From assembly GCA_002690445.1 (NCBI GenBank), contig NZER01000420.1, positions 1 through 35,700 on the forward strand: a stretch of DNA of 35,700 nucleotides, in the 5' to 3' direction. A program made the position numbers and the translations under genes. Numbering within the stretch: the first letter of the stretch is position 1; each line of letters starts with the position of its first letter. The DNA comes from Candidatus Pacearchaeota archaeon. Its GTDB lineage: Archaea; Nanoarchaeota; Nanoarchaeia; Pacearchaeales; GW2011-AR1. The notes beneath the pieces were generated by a model, which saw only the letters and a list, made by a program, of their open reading frames with translations, was not told the origin of the DNA and searched no databases. Below are positions 9,330 through 17,869 of the stretch, one piece after another.

Positions 9330-12151
9330 TAGTACGACCCCCAAGGCTTACCTGCCCATTCTTCATCTTCTTTTCTTTTCTTCTTCCGTTGTTCTGCTGC
9401 TGTTGTCGTACCCCATACATCACTTTGTAGTTCAGCCTTACGCCGCGCTGCTTCTTCAGCTTCAGTCTCTTTCCACTCTCGTTGCTGGGCTGTTTGCAAT
9501 GCTATGTCTTCTTGTGCTTGCCCTTGTCTCATCCGTTTTGCGACATTTTCGTCTAGCTTTTCTTGCTCTACATCAGTCATTATCGGGTCTACAGTAGGAT
9601 CGAGCTTACTTTTAAGGGCGTCTCTACGCTTCTGATCGTAGTAGACTCCAGGATCCCCGGCTACGATATCTCTTTCCTCGTCTCTAACTGTTCCAGCAGG
9701 TATTCTTGGGCGATATGGTGATACCAACTCGTCTAGATCTTCATCAGTAATCTTTAAACCTTCCTGATCAAATTTAGATTGAATGAAACTCTTGGCTTCT
9801 CGAAATGTCATACCGTCTATTTCTGAAGGATGGATAAAGAAAGGTAGTGACTGAGTATCTTCTTCCAAACGTGTGGTGCCAACCCGGAAACGGGGATCTG
9901 TTCCCATTGAAGTTTGCAGATCCTCTATTGCTTTAATGTCTGCAAGAGTTTGCCCTTCTCGGACATCCCCCATTCCTCGACTACCTATTAATTCACCCTG
10001 TTGGTTGTACCGGGAAGCTGCTCGACCCTGTTCCTGGACCCCCTTCCCTTCCCTAGTAATATCAGGAATGTCTAGATCTTCCAGGCTTTCAATATCTCTC
10101 GTTTCGTCATAAAGAGCGCCTTGTTTCTTCTGGCGAAATTCCTCTAAAAGTGGCTCTATTTTAAGGGGTTTGCCAGTTGCTCCGCTTACAAGCTCTTGGC
10201 CACTCTTATCCCCAGAAACGCGAACTGTTCTTCCTGACTTCCAGTCGTACCAATAAGCTATTCCATTACTTACATAGAGAGTTCCATTTATATCATCTAT
10301 GACGATCCCCTCTCTATTGGTGTCGAACTCACGGTCATCTGCCCATTTATTGGCTCTACGGAAGATGTCCTGTGTGCTTTCGTCTGGTATTGCGGGTTTA
10401 GCATCAGCGGGCCGAGATGCTGCTTGCGCATCTGCTTCCGTGGGTTCACCCCTTGTTGTTTGCTCTCCCGTTTCCGTTTGTTCTTTACCGCTTTCGTCTT
10501 TTAGTTTATTTAATCCAGTCCCAGCCGCAGTTAAAAGACCACCAATATTTTCGCCCAGTTTCTTACCGTAGAAAAGCTCTTGGGGTTTTTTATCCCCCCT
10601 TCCATAACGTTTGTCATATGCTGCCGATCTACTTGCCGCCCCTTGTTTCTCCATATCTTCAGCCATCCAGCGGAACCGATCCTTATTTGGAACATTCTCC
10701 CATCCTTCTTGTTTGATTTTCTTTTGAACCATGGGATCGGCTAACAGGTAGTGAGCCATCTGCTGATAGGCAGGATCATTCTGATTTGCTTCATCGCCCA
10801 TGCTTTTTACAAAATCAACTATATCTTCCTGTGTACCTGCCAAAGCTGCATTAAGCTGATCAAATAGGGTAGTCCCTCTAGTGGGTGCTCCCACGGCTGC
10901 ACCAGTTGGGTCAGCGACTGGAGAGGGTACACCTTCGGGTGCCGTTACTCCTGGTAAGGGTACGCCTCCGGGTGCTGTTATTGCAGGAACCCCTACCGAT
11001 GGCTCTCCGGGTTCTCCCGTTACCTCTTCTTCAGTACGAATCTCTATTTCAGTGGGAATTAATGCGTTTGGAGGTGGACGCACTGCTCCACTGTCATACT
11101 GAACCGGATTATTGTCAGCGTATTCTTCAGCCTGCAATAATTCAGGGCCGATAGACATAATTGCATCGTAGACTGATCTTCTCTGGTCTTCAGCTTCTCT
11201 TAGTGCTGCTTGATCTCTCTGATCGAGCATACTTACATCAACAGCATCCATTTGCGCATATGCATTTTCTATTATTTGTGTCTGTGTTGCATCCACTGAT
11301 TCTCTGGTTTTTCTAACGGCGTCTGCACTCCTTATAGCCTCTAGAAGACTGGGATAGTGACCTCGGCCTGTTGTCAGGGGCTTTACCAGAAGCCCTCCTG
11401 GTTGCATTACTTTTTCATCTGATTCTGCGTAGAGTCCCAGTTCAGCCTTTAAATCGAAATTAAGACTACCTGCACGACTAGTATCCCAATGCTGTAGTTG
11501 GGCTATGATGAAGGCTGTCTCTTCAGCAGGGTATGCTTGAAGATCAGAATAAAGTTTCTGGAAAAAGCCTACTCGATCCTCTGACTTGAGAACAGGTGTG
11601 AATATCTCTTTTCCAGCAGCATCCGTAATTTTATCCCAACTTCCACGATAAGCTTCATAGCTTTGGAGGGTCGCCTTCATTTTGGAGTTCATGCCCTCCC
11701 CACGTGACCACGCTTCGAACGGTTCGTCCCAACCATTGCGTGCCCGTTGCTTTTTAGCTTCCTCCACTTCTGACATTCCCCGATCCATGGCTCTCTGTTG
11801 ATCTTTATCTAATTTTGAATAGAGATCCCCTCTTATCTCTCCAGCGAATTCACCTAAGTCACCGTGTAGCTGGACAAACCATCTGTGGTATTCACGAGCA
11901 AAAGTCGATTCGTTCTTAACCATCTCCGCTTTTATTTTATCGCTCCCTTGTTTCAGTTTAAGCGCAGCAAGCTGATGCCTACGCCTTAGCTCTGTATCAT
12001 CCTCTGGTGGAGGCGTGGGTTTGAAACCAAAAAGAGTAGCCACGTTCACCCCAAGTTTGGCTAAGATGGCGCGTCTTCTAGCCTGGGGAAATTCGTTTAG
12101 ATACGCCTGTAGCTCAGGTGGTAACTGGGTAAGATCTACTGGTTCAGCCAT
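9329..12151 (-). CDS. Large internal virion protein candidate (940 aa)
   Basis: The protein is 940 aa and hydrophilic. The N-terminal third is helical and charged. A Pro/Gly/Val-rich linker of about 45 residues near 385-430 carries repeated A-P-x-G-V-P units and separates it from a helical middle. The C-terminal 100 residues are very rich in Glu, Lys, Arg and Gln, and look like a coiled coil. No catalytic motif was seen. The start at 12151 follows the upstream stop by three bases. The end overlaps the giant gene as TAATG, so the two are probably made together. Being paired with the giant protein after the tail module suggests an ejection protein, which is inference. Confidence 0.75.
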   Translation of the reverse strand: MAEPVDLTQLPPELQAYLNEFPQARRRAILAKLGVNVATLFGFKPTPPPEDDTELRRRHQLAALKLKQGSDKIKAEMVKNESTFAREYHRWFVQLHGDLGEFAGEIRGDLYSKLDKDQQRAMDRGMSEVEEAKKQRARNGWDEPFEAWSRGEGMNSKMKATLQSYEAYRGSWDKITDAAGKEIFTPVLKSEDRVGFFQKLYSDLQAYPAEETAFIIAQLQHWDTSRAGSLNFDLKAELGLYAESDEKVMQPGGLLVKPLTTGRGHYPSLLEAIRSADAVRKTRESVDATQTQIIENAYAQMDAVDVSMLDQRDQAALREAEDQRRSVYDAIMSIGPELLQAEEYADNNPVQYDSGAVRPPPNALIPTEIEIRTEEEVTGEPGEPSVGVPAITAPGGVPLPGVTAPEGVPSPVADPTGAAVGAPTRGTTLFDQLNAALAGTQEDIVDFVKSMGDEANQNDPAYQQMAHYLLADPMVQKKIKQEGWENVPNKDRFRWMAEDMEKQGAASRSAAYDKRYGRGDKKPQELFYGKKLGENIGGLLTAAGTGLNKLKDESGKEQTETGEQTTRGEPTEADAQAASRPADAKPAIPDESTQDIFRRANKWADDREFDTNREGIVIDDINGTLYVSNGIAYWYDWKSGRTVRVSGDKSGQELVSGATGKPLKIEPLLEEFRQKKQGALYDETRDIESLEDLDIPDITREGKGVQEQGRAASRYNQQGELIGSRGMGDVREGQTLADIKAIEDLQTSMGTDPRFRVGTTRLEEDTQSLPFFIHPSEIDGMTFREAKSFIQSKFDQEGLKITDEDLDELVSPYRPRIPAGTVRDEERDIVAGDPGVYYDQKRRDALKSKLDPTVDPIMTDVEQEKLDENVAKRMRQGQAQEDIALQTAQQREWKETEAEEAARRKAELQSDVWGTTTAAEQRKKKRKEDEEWAGKPWGSY

Positions 12152-12154
12152 AAT

Positions 12155-12844
12155 TTATCCAGGAATTATTGGGGGTTCAGAGTAAGTGGGAGTAGGGGCG
12201 GGGGCGGGAGCAGTTGGTGTTGTTGCAGTGGGGCTTGCTGCCACTGATTCGGATACACCCCCCATACCTTGGGATAGCATTGAAGATACTATCGCTACCA
12301 TTTGCATACTCTGGGCAAGCTCCGCATCACCCCTAGCAAAGAGAAGTGTTCGAAGATTCTGCTTTTTTAGGGCTGCTGCTTTATCCATAACTTCCTTGAT
12401 ACTCGCATAACCTGCAGCCAATTTTTCTTTGGTCGCTTCCCCTACTGTTTGCAGGGCTTGCCGCATTTTTCCACCTGGCCCCATTCGGCCCCCTTCTGCT
12501 TCAACCAATTCTCGAACGGCGGCTTGTTCTCCTGCAGCTATCTGTTCTTGGTAGTCGCTAAAAGTTTTATTAACATCAGTTTGTTCAGCTTTCCCTGTTG
12601 CTGCTGCCGCTTCGTCCGCTAGTCTTATTTGTTCAAGTTTTGATGCTGCAGTAATATTACCTCTGTCGGCCCTTCTCGTTAGTCTGCGTTCTTTTCCAGA
12701 CATGTCCCCCAGACCCTTAGATTCGTAATGCTCCTCCATACCAGGATCTGGGGATGGATCCACCATTTTTTTAATCGCGCTTACATTTGCAGCCGCCATA
12801 GGATTAAGTGCTGCTAATCCTGCTTTTTTCCAATCAAGAGCCAT
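12155..12844 (-). CDS. Putative internal virion protein, Ala-rich (229 aa)
   Basis: The product has 229 aa and is Ala-rich and helical. A charged middle section is followed by a moderately hydrophobic segment around residues 175-200 (S-M-Q-M-V-A-I-V-S-S-M-L) and a Pro/Thr/Ala-rich tail with repeated A-P-x-P-T. The start is set by TAGGAGA, whose TAG is the stop of the upstream gene. It lies directly before the two giant genes, where podoviruses often encode the smallest member of a three-protein ejection set. That role is inferred, and no family is recognised. Confidence 0.6.
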   Translation of the reverse strand: MALDWKKAGLAALNPMAAANVSAIKKMVDPSPDPGMEEHYESKGLGDMSGKERRLTRRADRGNITAASKLEQIRLADEAAAATGKAEQTDVNKTFSDYQEQIAAGEQAAVRELVEAEGGRMGPGGKMRQALQTVGEATKEKLAAGYASIKEVMDKAAALKKQNLRTLLFARGDAELAQSMQMVAIVSSMLSQGMGGVSESVAASPTATTPTAPAPAPTPTYSEPPIIPG

Positions 12845-12852
12845 GTTTTCTC

Positions 12853-13554
12853 CTATTTAAACCACAGAACTTTCATATTCCGTGTACGAATACGAAGCAC
12901 CTGTGTACTTCCTACAAAGCAACCAAGCCAAGCTGTGTGCCAACCTTTGGTTCTTATGCCTGATCCGCCTGTGAACAACTTCTGCCCAGACCAGATACGG
13001 TCCCGATTGGTCATTCGATAATGCTCATCTGGCGCGGTACTATCGTCATAATATCCGCCTGTCGGGGCATATCGAATTTGCCCTGTGTACTCGTTAGAGT
13101 CGTAGAAAAAACGAATACTCTGCTCAGTATCCTCGCCAATATCTCCTGACTCCCGATTATCAGGAACTCCGCGCATTGAGTGGGGAGTTCCTGCTACTAC
13201 AATTTGCCATGTACAGATTACGATACTAGCGTCAAATGGAAGATAGAATGTAGTTGATGCCCCTGGAATGGGGTCTACTTTATCAACTACATCTCCGGTA
13301 TCGTCTGTTCCCTCGAACAACAGATTCTGATAATCGAGAATACCTGTTTGACCAGACATCCTAGAACCCCACATATTCCCTGCGCGAATATGTCTGGATC
13401 CTAGTGTCCAACTACCAGACTGGTGATCCGTATTAAGATTTCCATTAAGTACAGCTAGGGAATCCGTACTGTTATTACCCTCATAAAAATTCGTATTCAC
13501 ATCGCTTGGATCAAGGATTGAATTTGCAGTAAACTTTGTAAGATTTAGTGCCAT
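12853..13554 (-). CDS. Virion protein with N-terminal N-x-N-F motif, third of three (233 aa)
   Basis: The protein is 233 aa. An N-terminal element I-L-D-P-S-D-V-N-T-N-F (residues 13-23) matches the same element in the next two genes upstream. The rest is rich in beta strands, Gly, Ser and Trp, with no membrane segment. Such short N-terminal elements are often seen in phage fibre or collar proteins, where they probably dock the protein on the virion. The ATG follows the upstream stop directly (TAAATG) and has no good SD, so it probably relies on coupling. A role as a fibre, appendage or minor tail protein is inferred. Confidence 0.6.
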   Translation of the reverse strand: MALNLTKFTANSILDPSDVNTNFYEGNNSTDSLAVLNGNLNTDHQSGSWTLGSRHIRAGNMWGSRMSGQTGILDYQNLLFEGTDDTGDVVDKVDPIPGASTTFYLPFDASIVICTWQIVVAGTPHSMRGVPDNRESGDIGEDTEQSIRFFYDSNEYTGQIRYAPTGGYYDDSTAPDEHYRMTNRDRIWSGQKLFTGGSGIRTKGWHTAWLGCFVGSTQVLRIRTRNMKVLWFK

Positions 13555-14331
13555 TTAATGTGCCGTAAGTAATTTTTGAAAGGGGATAACAGCTAGGTCA
13601 CACCCTGATAATCCGCACGTTCCATAGCCACTAAATAATGCTCCAGAAGGGGGTGTTGCCGCAACAACAGCTATATGGACCTTTACTGTCTGTAGAGATC
13701 CATCAATAACATCAGATGCTGTGATGACATGTCGAATAGCAATATCCGCCATTTTCCACTGCTTGTCTGCAGCACCTAGTGAAGTAGGAACATGATTGTA
13801 CCAACTCAACTCTGAGTCTGCAAAACGTTCAGATCCTATTAAAAACCTCTTATTACCCGAAGAATCCGTTACCGATATCCTAAAGATAGCGTGGATATCA
13901 TGCAATCCTTCTTGATTTTCTGTTTGCCATAATTTCTTTATGTGGCCGTTAAACATTACCAGAACGCCATCTAAAGCTGTTTTAATTCCCCCTGTCTGTA
14001 GAACAATGGGATCGGTTTTATTGTACATAAAATCAGCAGCAGAAGTCGTACCTCCACCATTACTATTAATCTCACTCCATGCATTTACAGAAGCTTCGTC
14101 GTAATCTGGATTATATGGAGAATCGAGAACGGTATACGCATGATCTACTCCATAAATAGTTGCTTCCCCCGCAACACCCACTACACTAGGGAGATGCTCA
14201 CGAGTAAGAGCTTCTACCATTACATCCCCTGGACCAATATCATTTACCAGGTCTTCTACTGCTGTAAAATTATCATTAATACCTTCTGCAGTAATTGAAT
14301 CTCCATCCTGTATTGATAGCCAAGTGCTCAT
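13555..14331 (-). CDS. Virion protein with N-terminal N-x-N-F motif, second of three (258 aa)
   Basis: The start is placed at 14331, where ATG overlaps the upstream stop as ATGA. An earlier in-frame start at 14370 would overlap the neighbour by 43 bases and is less likely. The N-terminus carries S-I-T-A-E-G-I-N-D-N-F (residues 12-22), matching its two neighbours. The remainder is a beta-rich domain with V-K-V-H-I-A-V-V-A-A-T-P-P-S-G-A near the end. A fibre, collar or minor tail component is inferred from the shared docking element and the position after the tail-hub gene. Confidence 0.6.
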   Translation of the reverse strand: MSTWLSIQDGDSITAEGINDNFTAVEDLVNDIGPGDVMVEALTREHLPSVVGVAGEATIYGVDHAYTVLDSPYNPDYDEASVNAWSEINSNGGGTTSAADFMYNKTDPIVLQTGGIKTALDGVLVMFNGHIKKLWQTENQEGLHDIHAIFRISVTDSSGNKRFLIGSERFADSELSWYNHVPTSLGAADKQWKMADIAIRHVITASDVIDGSLQTVKVHIAVVAATPPSGALFSGYGTCGLSGCDLAVIPFQKLLTAH

Positions 14332-15086
14332 CGCATCTCCAAGACAATTAGTGTACGGGATCCTATCCACATAGTCAGAGACTCAGAGTTAGCTGAAGCC
14401 GAGAGAGAAGAAATCTGAGTATTATAAAAAGGATCATTGGCTACACGAGCTTTCAGTGTGAGTGTATGTGATCCTGCTGCTAATGATGTAATTGTATCGA
14501 CTACCACCCCATTCGCATAATGAGCAAGACCTTCACCTGTATGATCATTGGATTTTTCTAGGCTCCCTGTAATCGTTTCTGGAATAACAGAACCGTCAAC
14601 TGCAAGAGCACATTGGATTCCCGGATGTGGCCATACATCTTCGCCTGAACCACCGAATAAAGATGAAGCAGAAAAGGTTGAATCACGAACTGTGCATAGT
14701 TGAAAAGAAGCCTGAATCCAAGCAACACAGTTATCCGTAGTAACTGTAATCGACATATCATCTACATCTTGCCATGTCTGAGACTGCTCAATAATGAAAG
14801 CATCAGTAGGTTCACGAGTAGGGGTATTCCCTAATACAAGCCCACCTTCTCCTACAGTATGTACGAAGCCATGATCAACAGTTTGTCTGGTGTAATGCAT
14901 CGATAATACGCAATCATTATCGAGTCCTGCTCCATATGTCTCTGCTCCAAAAGCTTCGGCTTTGAAATTATGCTCGTTAAGTTTACCCTGTACTTCATTT
15001 AAACTCGGGTAAAAATTCTCATTGATCTCTTCTGGATCTACAGCTTCATCAGAAGAAAATCGCCGTTTGGGGAATATGTGTGCCAT
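14328..15086 (-). CDS. Virion protein with N-terminal N-x-N-F motif, first of three (252 aa)
   Basis: The protein is 252 aa. The motif A-V-D-P-E-E-I-N-E-N-F (residues 15-25) is shared with the two downstream genes. The rest is polar and rich in Thr, Ser and Gly, with patterns typical of jelly-roll or Ig-like virion domains, such as S-H-T-L-T-L-K-A-R-V-A-N-D-P. The SD is TAGGAGAAG, and its TAG is the stop of the upstream tail gene. It is the first of the three-gene set and therefore probably encodes a minor tail or fibre-like component. No specific family is recognised. Confidence 0.6.
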   Translation of the reverse strand: MAHIFPKRRFSSDEAVDPEEINENFYPSLNEVQGKLNEHNFKAEAFGAETYGAGLDNDCVLSMHYTRQTVDHGFVHTVGEGGLVLGNTPTREPTDAFIIEQSQTWQDVDDMSITVTTDNCVAWIQASFQLCTVRDSTFSASSLFGGSGEDVWPHPGIQCALAVDGSVIPETITGSLEKSNDHTGEGLAHYANGVVVDTITSLAAGSHTLTLKARVANDPFYNTQISSLSASANSESLTMWIGSRTLIVLEMR

Positions 15087-15094
15087 TACTTCTC

Positions 15095-17374
15095 CTACGA
15101 GATTCTACTACCAAACCCACCTAATTTGGGTTCTTCGTCAATAGTCATACCTATAAACTCAACTCGATTCGTTGCTATGATAACAATTTTATAGACTTCA
15201 CAACTTGGAATATCGATATCAATTCTTTTCCAATAGGGGCGTCGTGCTGTGTACTCCGCGTCACTTTCATCCCAGCGTGTCGTATCCCACAATGCTGGAA
15301 GATCTTCTTCTAGAACTAAAGTTCCTGAAGTAGTATCGGAATAAATGGGGGTACTTCTCTCTCGCCAATCTCGGTATACTTTTATAGTTACTGAACCTTC
15401 ATATGTTTCTCTAAAAGCAATGTAAATGGTTTTAACGGATCTCTTTTCCTTTGATTTCATCCACGAAATCCAACTAGTTTCCAATCGAGCAATCGGAAAA
15501 GCTGCCTGAGCATCTTCTACACCATGATCGAGTAACCATACACCTTCTGTCGAAGTTGCTAAAGAAGCGTCATTGAACTGGCTTGCAGTTTCTGTGAATA
15601 TCTCTGCTTTGCCCCCGCCAAGCATATATCTACGATGATCTCGGGTCACGCATACACAATGAAGCCTTTCGTGTTTCCGTCTACGCCATCCTACGCCATC
15701 CCACACTAACGCAAGTACATTATCTTCTGCTCCGTCAATGGGTAACCAACATCGATATTCTTGGGATCTAGAATCGACAGCGGCACATGCTCTAAGAGCG
15801 CGGCCCCAATTAATACGTTGGATTGTAGGATGTATGATCTTACTAATGTGAGTAAGTGATCCTTCTTTATAGCTATAGAATCCATCGCGACTAAGCCAGA
15901 TAACAGAACCATCATTCATCGTACCAAAACTCGATGGAGCTATACATCCAACTGTTGTACTGAGTGTAGCAGCCCGAAAGCCTCGGCCATCATTCGATCT
16001 CGCGATCAAATACGCCGAAGATTCAGTCATGGCTAAAAGCCCTTCAGGAACAGTCCAAAGACCTGTTAATTCATTCCCATTGGGATCTGGGTACATGACG
16101 CTTCCACTTTCAAAAGTGCCATATCGACCTGGAATTGAATACATTAATAATCCAGGATCTGAGTATGTATTCCCTACCCAGAGTCGGCCAAAAGCTGTTT
16201 TGCAAAGTTTAAATAGGGGTACAGCTTGAACATCTCTGGGTTCCGTTAACAACCATGAATCTGGGATATTATCAGGAAGTCGATTTGAGATGTTATCTGG
16301 GATCGTAGCAAAAGCACTAATAGCAGCACCTGCTCCAACATTACCTGATACGTGGAAAAGTTTCGCAGTGCCCGAATTAACCTGATCCCGAGTACGGAGA
16401 AAATTGCGACCAACTGTACCTTCTGGTCCTGTATCTATATTGGCCCAAGCAAAGGTTTTACCGAGTTGGTCTACTGTTACTGCAATGAGTTCGCCGGTTA
16501 TCGCAGAATCTTCTTTGTAGTGCCCAACGGCCTGCATATCTACAGAAATCTCGTTAGAGCGTGCTGAGATAGGAGACAGATTTCCAAAATAATCAATCCA
16601 CTGGACTGCTCCTTGCCAGATACCTTTGAGGATTCGATCTCCCCCTTCATCTGTAGTGGATGCCTCTTGATATTGGAATGTTCCGATTCGACCCATGCCA
16701 TAATCTTTGAAGATGCCCTTATTCCCAGTTCCAAGCTGATCAACAGAGTATCCAGATTCATTCGGCCCCAGGCCATTTGTCTTATTGTATCCGGCTGCAG
16801 GATTTACCGTTTCAGGGCCATAACCAGTAGGTGGAGACGGTGTTGTATTATAGCCAAGTGGAAGAATCGTATCCCCATCATAGAAATACGCTCGTTCATA
16901 CGGTTGAGGAACGATGATAATACCCGTAGGTGTCGCTTCAAACTGACATGGGAATGCGGGTTGCCCATCCGTAGAAAGATTAACTTCTATATCTGGGCTG
17001 GATGATGCTGGTCCGATCAATGTTTTCCAGGCATTTATTGTCCCTGTTTTCCAGCCTTGGTGGACTTTTATCTCATCTCCATCCTGAATGAGAAGAATGT
17101 CTCTTGATCTGCGCATCAATAACGCATGGAATATTCCGGTAATCTTACCCGTATACTCAAAAGCCTTTATAACATCGGGTGAGAAAGTAATACCCTTATC
17201 CGCGTCCGCACGAGGAACATAGGGAGTCGGACCTTCGATTGAAGTAAGCGTACCTTGTGGAGTAGATACGAAATTCTTAATCTCACTCGCGATCTGCTCT
17301 GGAAGTATTAATTGCCCAGATTCGGACCGAAGAATGAGAGGTTCAGTAGTATATCGGAACCGTTGGTCAGCCAT
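15095..17374 (-). CDS. Tail hub/nozzle-type structural protein (759 aa)
   Basis: The protein has 759 aa and is beta-rich throughout, with many Trp, Tyr and Gly residues at regular spacing. Blades such as G-S-V-I-W-L-S-R-D-G-F-Y-S-Y and L-A-L-V-W-D-G-V-G-W-R-R-R suggest a beta-propeller core. Proteins of this size and look, placed after the adaptor and before the fibres, form the tube or nozzle in podoviruses (T7 gp12 or P22 gp10 class). The start at 17374 has GAGAGGGG seven bases upstream. The assignment rests on size, order and beta-propeller appearance, and no diagnostic residue is known. Confidence 0.6.
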   Translation of the reverse strand: MADQRFRYTTEPLILRSESGQLILPEQIASEIKNFVSTPQGTLTSIEGPTPYVPRADADKGITFSPDVIKAFEYTGKITGIFHALLMRRSRDILLIQDGDEIKVHQGWKTGTINAWKTLIGPASSSPDIEVNLSTDGQPAFPCQFEATPTGIIIVPQPYERAYFYDGDTILPLGYNTTPSPPTGYGPETVNPAAGYNKTNGLGPNESGYSVDQLGTGNKGIFKDYGMGRIGTFQYQEASTTDEGGDRILKGIWQGAVQWIDYFGNLSPISARSNEISVDMQAVGHYKEDSAITGELIAVTVDQLGKTFAWANIDTGPEGTVGRNFLRTRDQVNSGTAKLFHVSGNVGAGAAISAFATIPDNISNRLPDNIPDSWLLTEPRDVQAVPLFKLCKTAFGRLWVGNTYSDPGLLMYSIPGRYGTFESGSVMYPDPNGNELTGLWTVPEGLLAMTESSAYLIARSNDGRGFRAATLSTTVGCIAPSSFGTMNDGSVIWLSRDGFYSYKEGSLTHISKIIHPTIQRINWGRALRACAAVDSRSQEYRCWLPIDGAEDNVLALVWDGVGWRRRKHERLHCVCVTRDHRRYMLGGGKAEIFTETASQFNDASLATSTEGVWLLDHGVEDAQAAFPIARLETSWISWMKSKEKRSVKTIYIAFRETYEGSVTIKVYRDWRERSTPIYSDTTSGTLVLEEDLPALWDTTRWDESDAEYTARRPYWKRIDIDIPSCEVYKIVIIATNRVEFIGMTIDEEPKLGGFGSRIS

Positions 17375-17395
17375 ACTATAGCCCCTCTCATTCGA

Positions 17396-17869
17396 TTAAA
17401 CTGCTACAGCGTGGAAACGCTGTTTATGCGAATATAGAGCTTTCTCGTAGATATAGCTCTTATCACACTCATCGCAGACAAAACTCTTATTCGTTTTTTC
17501 TGTTGCTGCTTTAACAGCTTCTGCAACGGTTTCTTCTTCTAAGATATCCATAGCTGATTCAACAATATCACCAGCTTCGATCTCTTCTTCCTCCTCGTTT
17601 AGAATCTCAACTACTCTTTGAGCAATACGTTCAATCAGTTCACCATTTATATCGGTAGTTACCGCATATACAGGATCCCAATTTTTTAGATGGCTATTAG
17701 ATTGATTAATGGTTTCTGGAGCTTGTCCGGGAATAAGAAACAAGGCTTCCCAGACATCCTCTCCTCGAAGTGAGATACTGCTAATGGTAGCAATTTCTAT
17801 GACTCCATTATCGCGAGTACGAGTATAAAAAAGAACATTGGGATCGGGAGGGGTTTGAAAAATATGCAT
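17396..17869 (-). CDS. Unknown neck/tail-region protein with a C-terminal C2H2 zinc finger (157 aa)
   Basis: Residues 1-75 form a small beta-rich domain. Residues 76-125 are acidic and helical, with runs of Glu. Residues 130-153 match the classical C2H2 finger: C132 and C135, then H148 and H153 (C-x2-C-x12-H-x4-H), with the hydrophobic core residues F130, Y139 and L145 at the canonical positions. The finger sits at the extreme C-terminus with only four residues after it. The start overlaps the upstream stop as TAATG. The finger could bind DNA or another virion protein. Its place between the adaptor and the tail hub suggests a head-completion or DNA-handling role, which is inference. Confidence 0.65.
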   Translation of the reverse strand: MHIFQTPPDPNVLFYTRTRDNGVIEIATISSISLRGEDVWEALFLIPGQAPETINQSNSHLKNWDPVYAVTTDINGELIERIAQRVVEILNEEEEEIEAGDIVESAMDILEEETVAEAVKAATEKTNKSFVCDECDKSYIYEKALYSHKQRFHAVAV

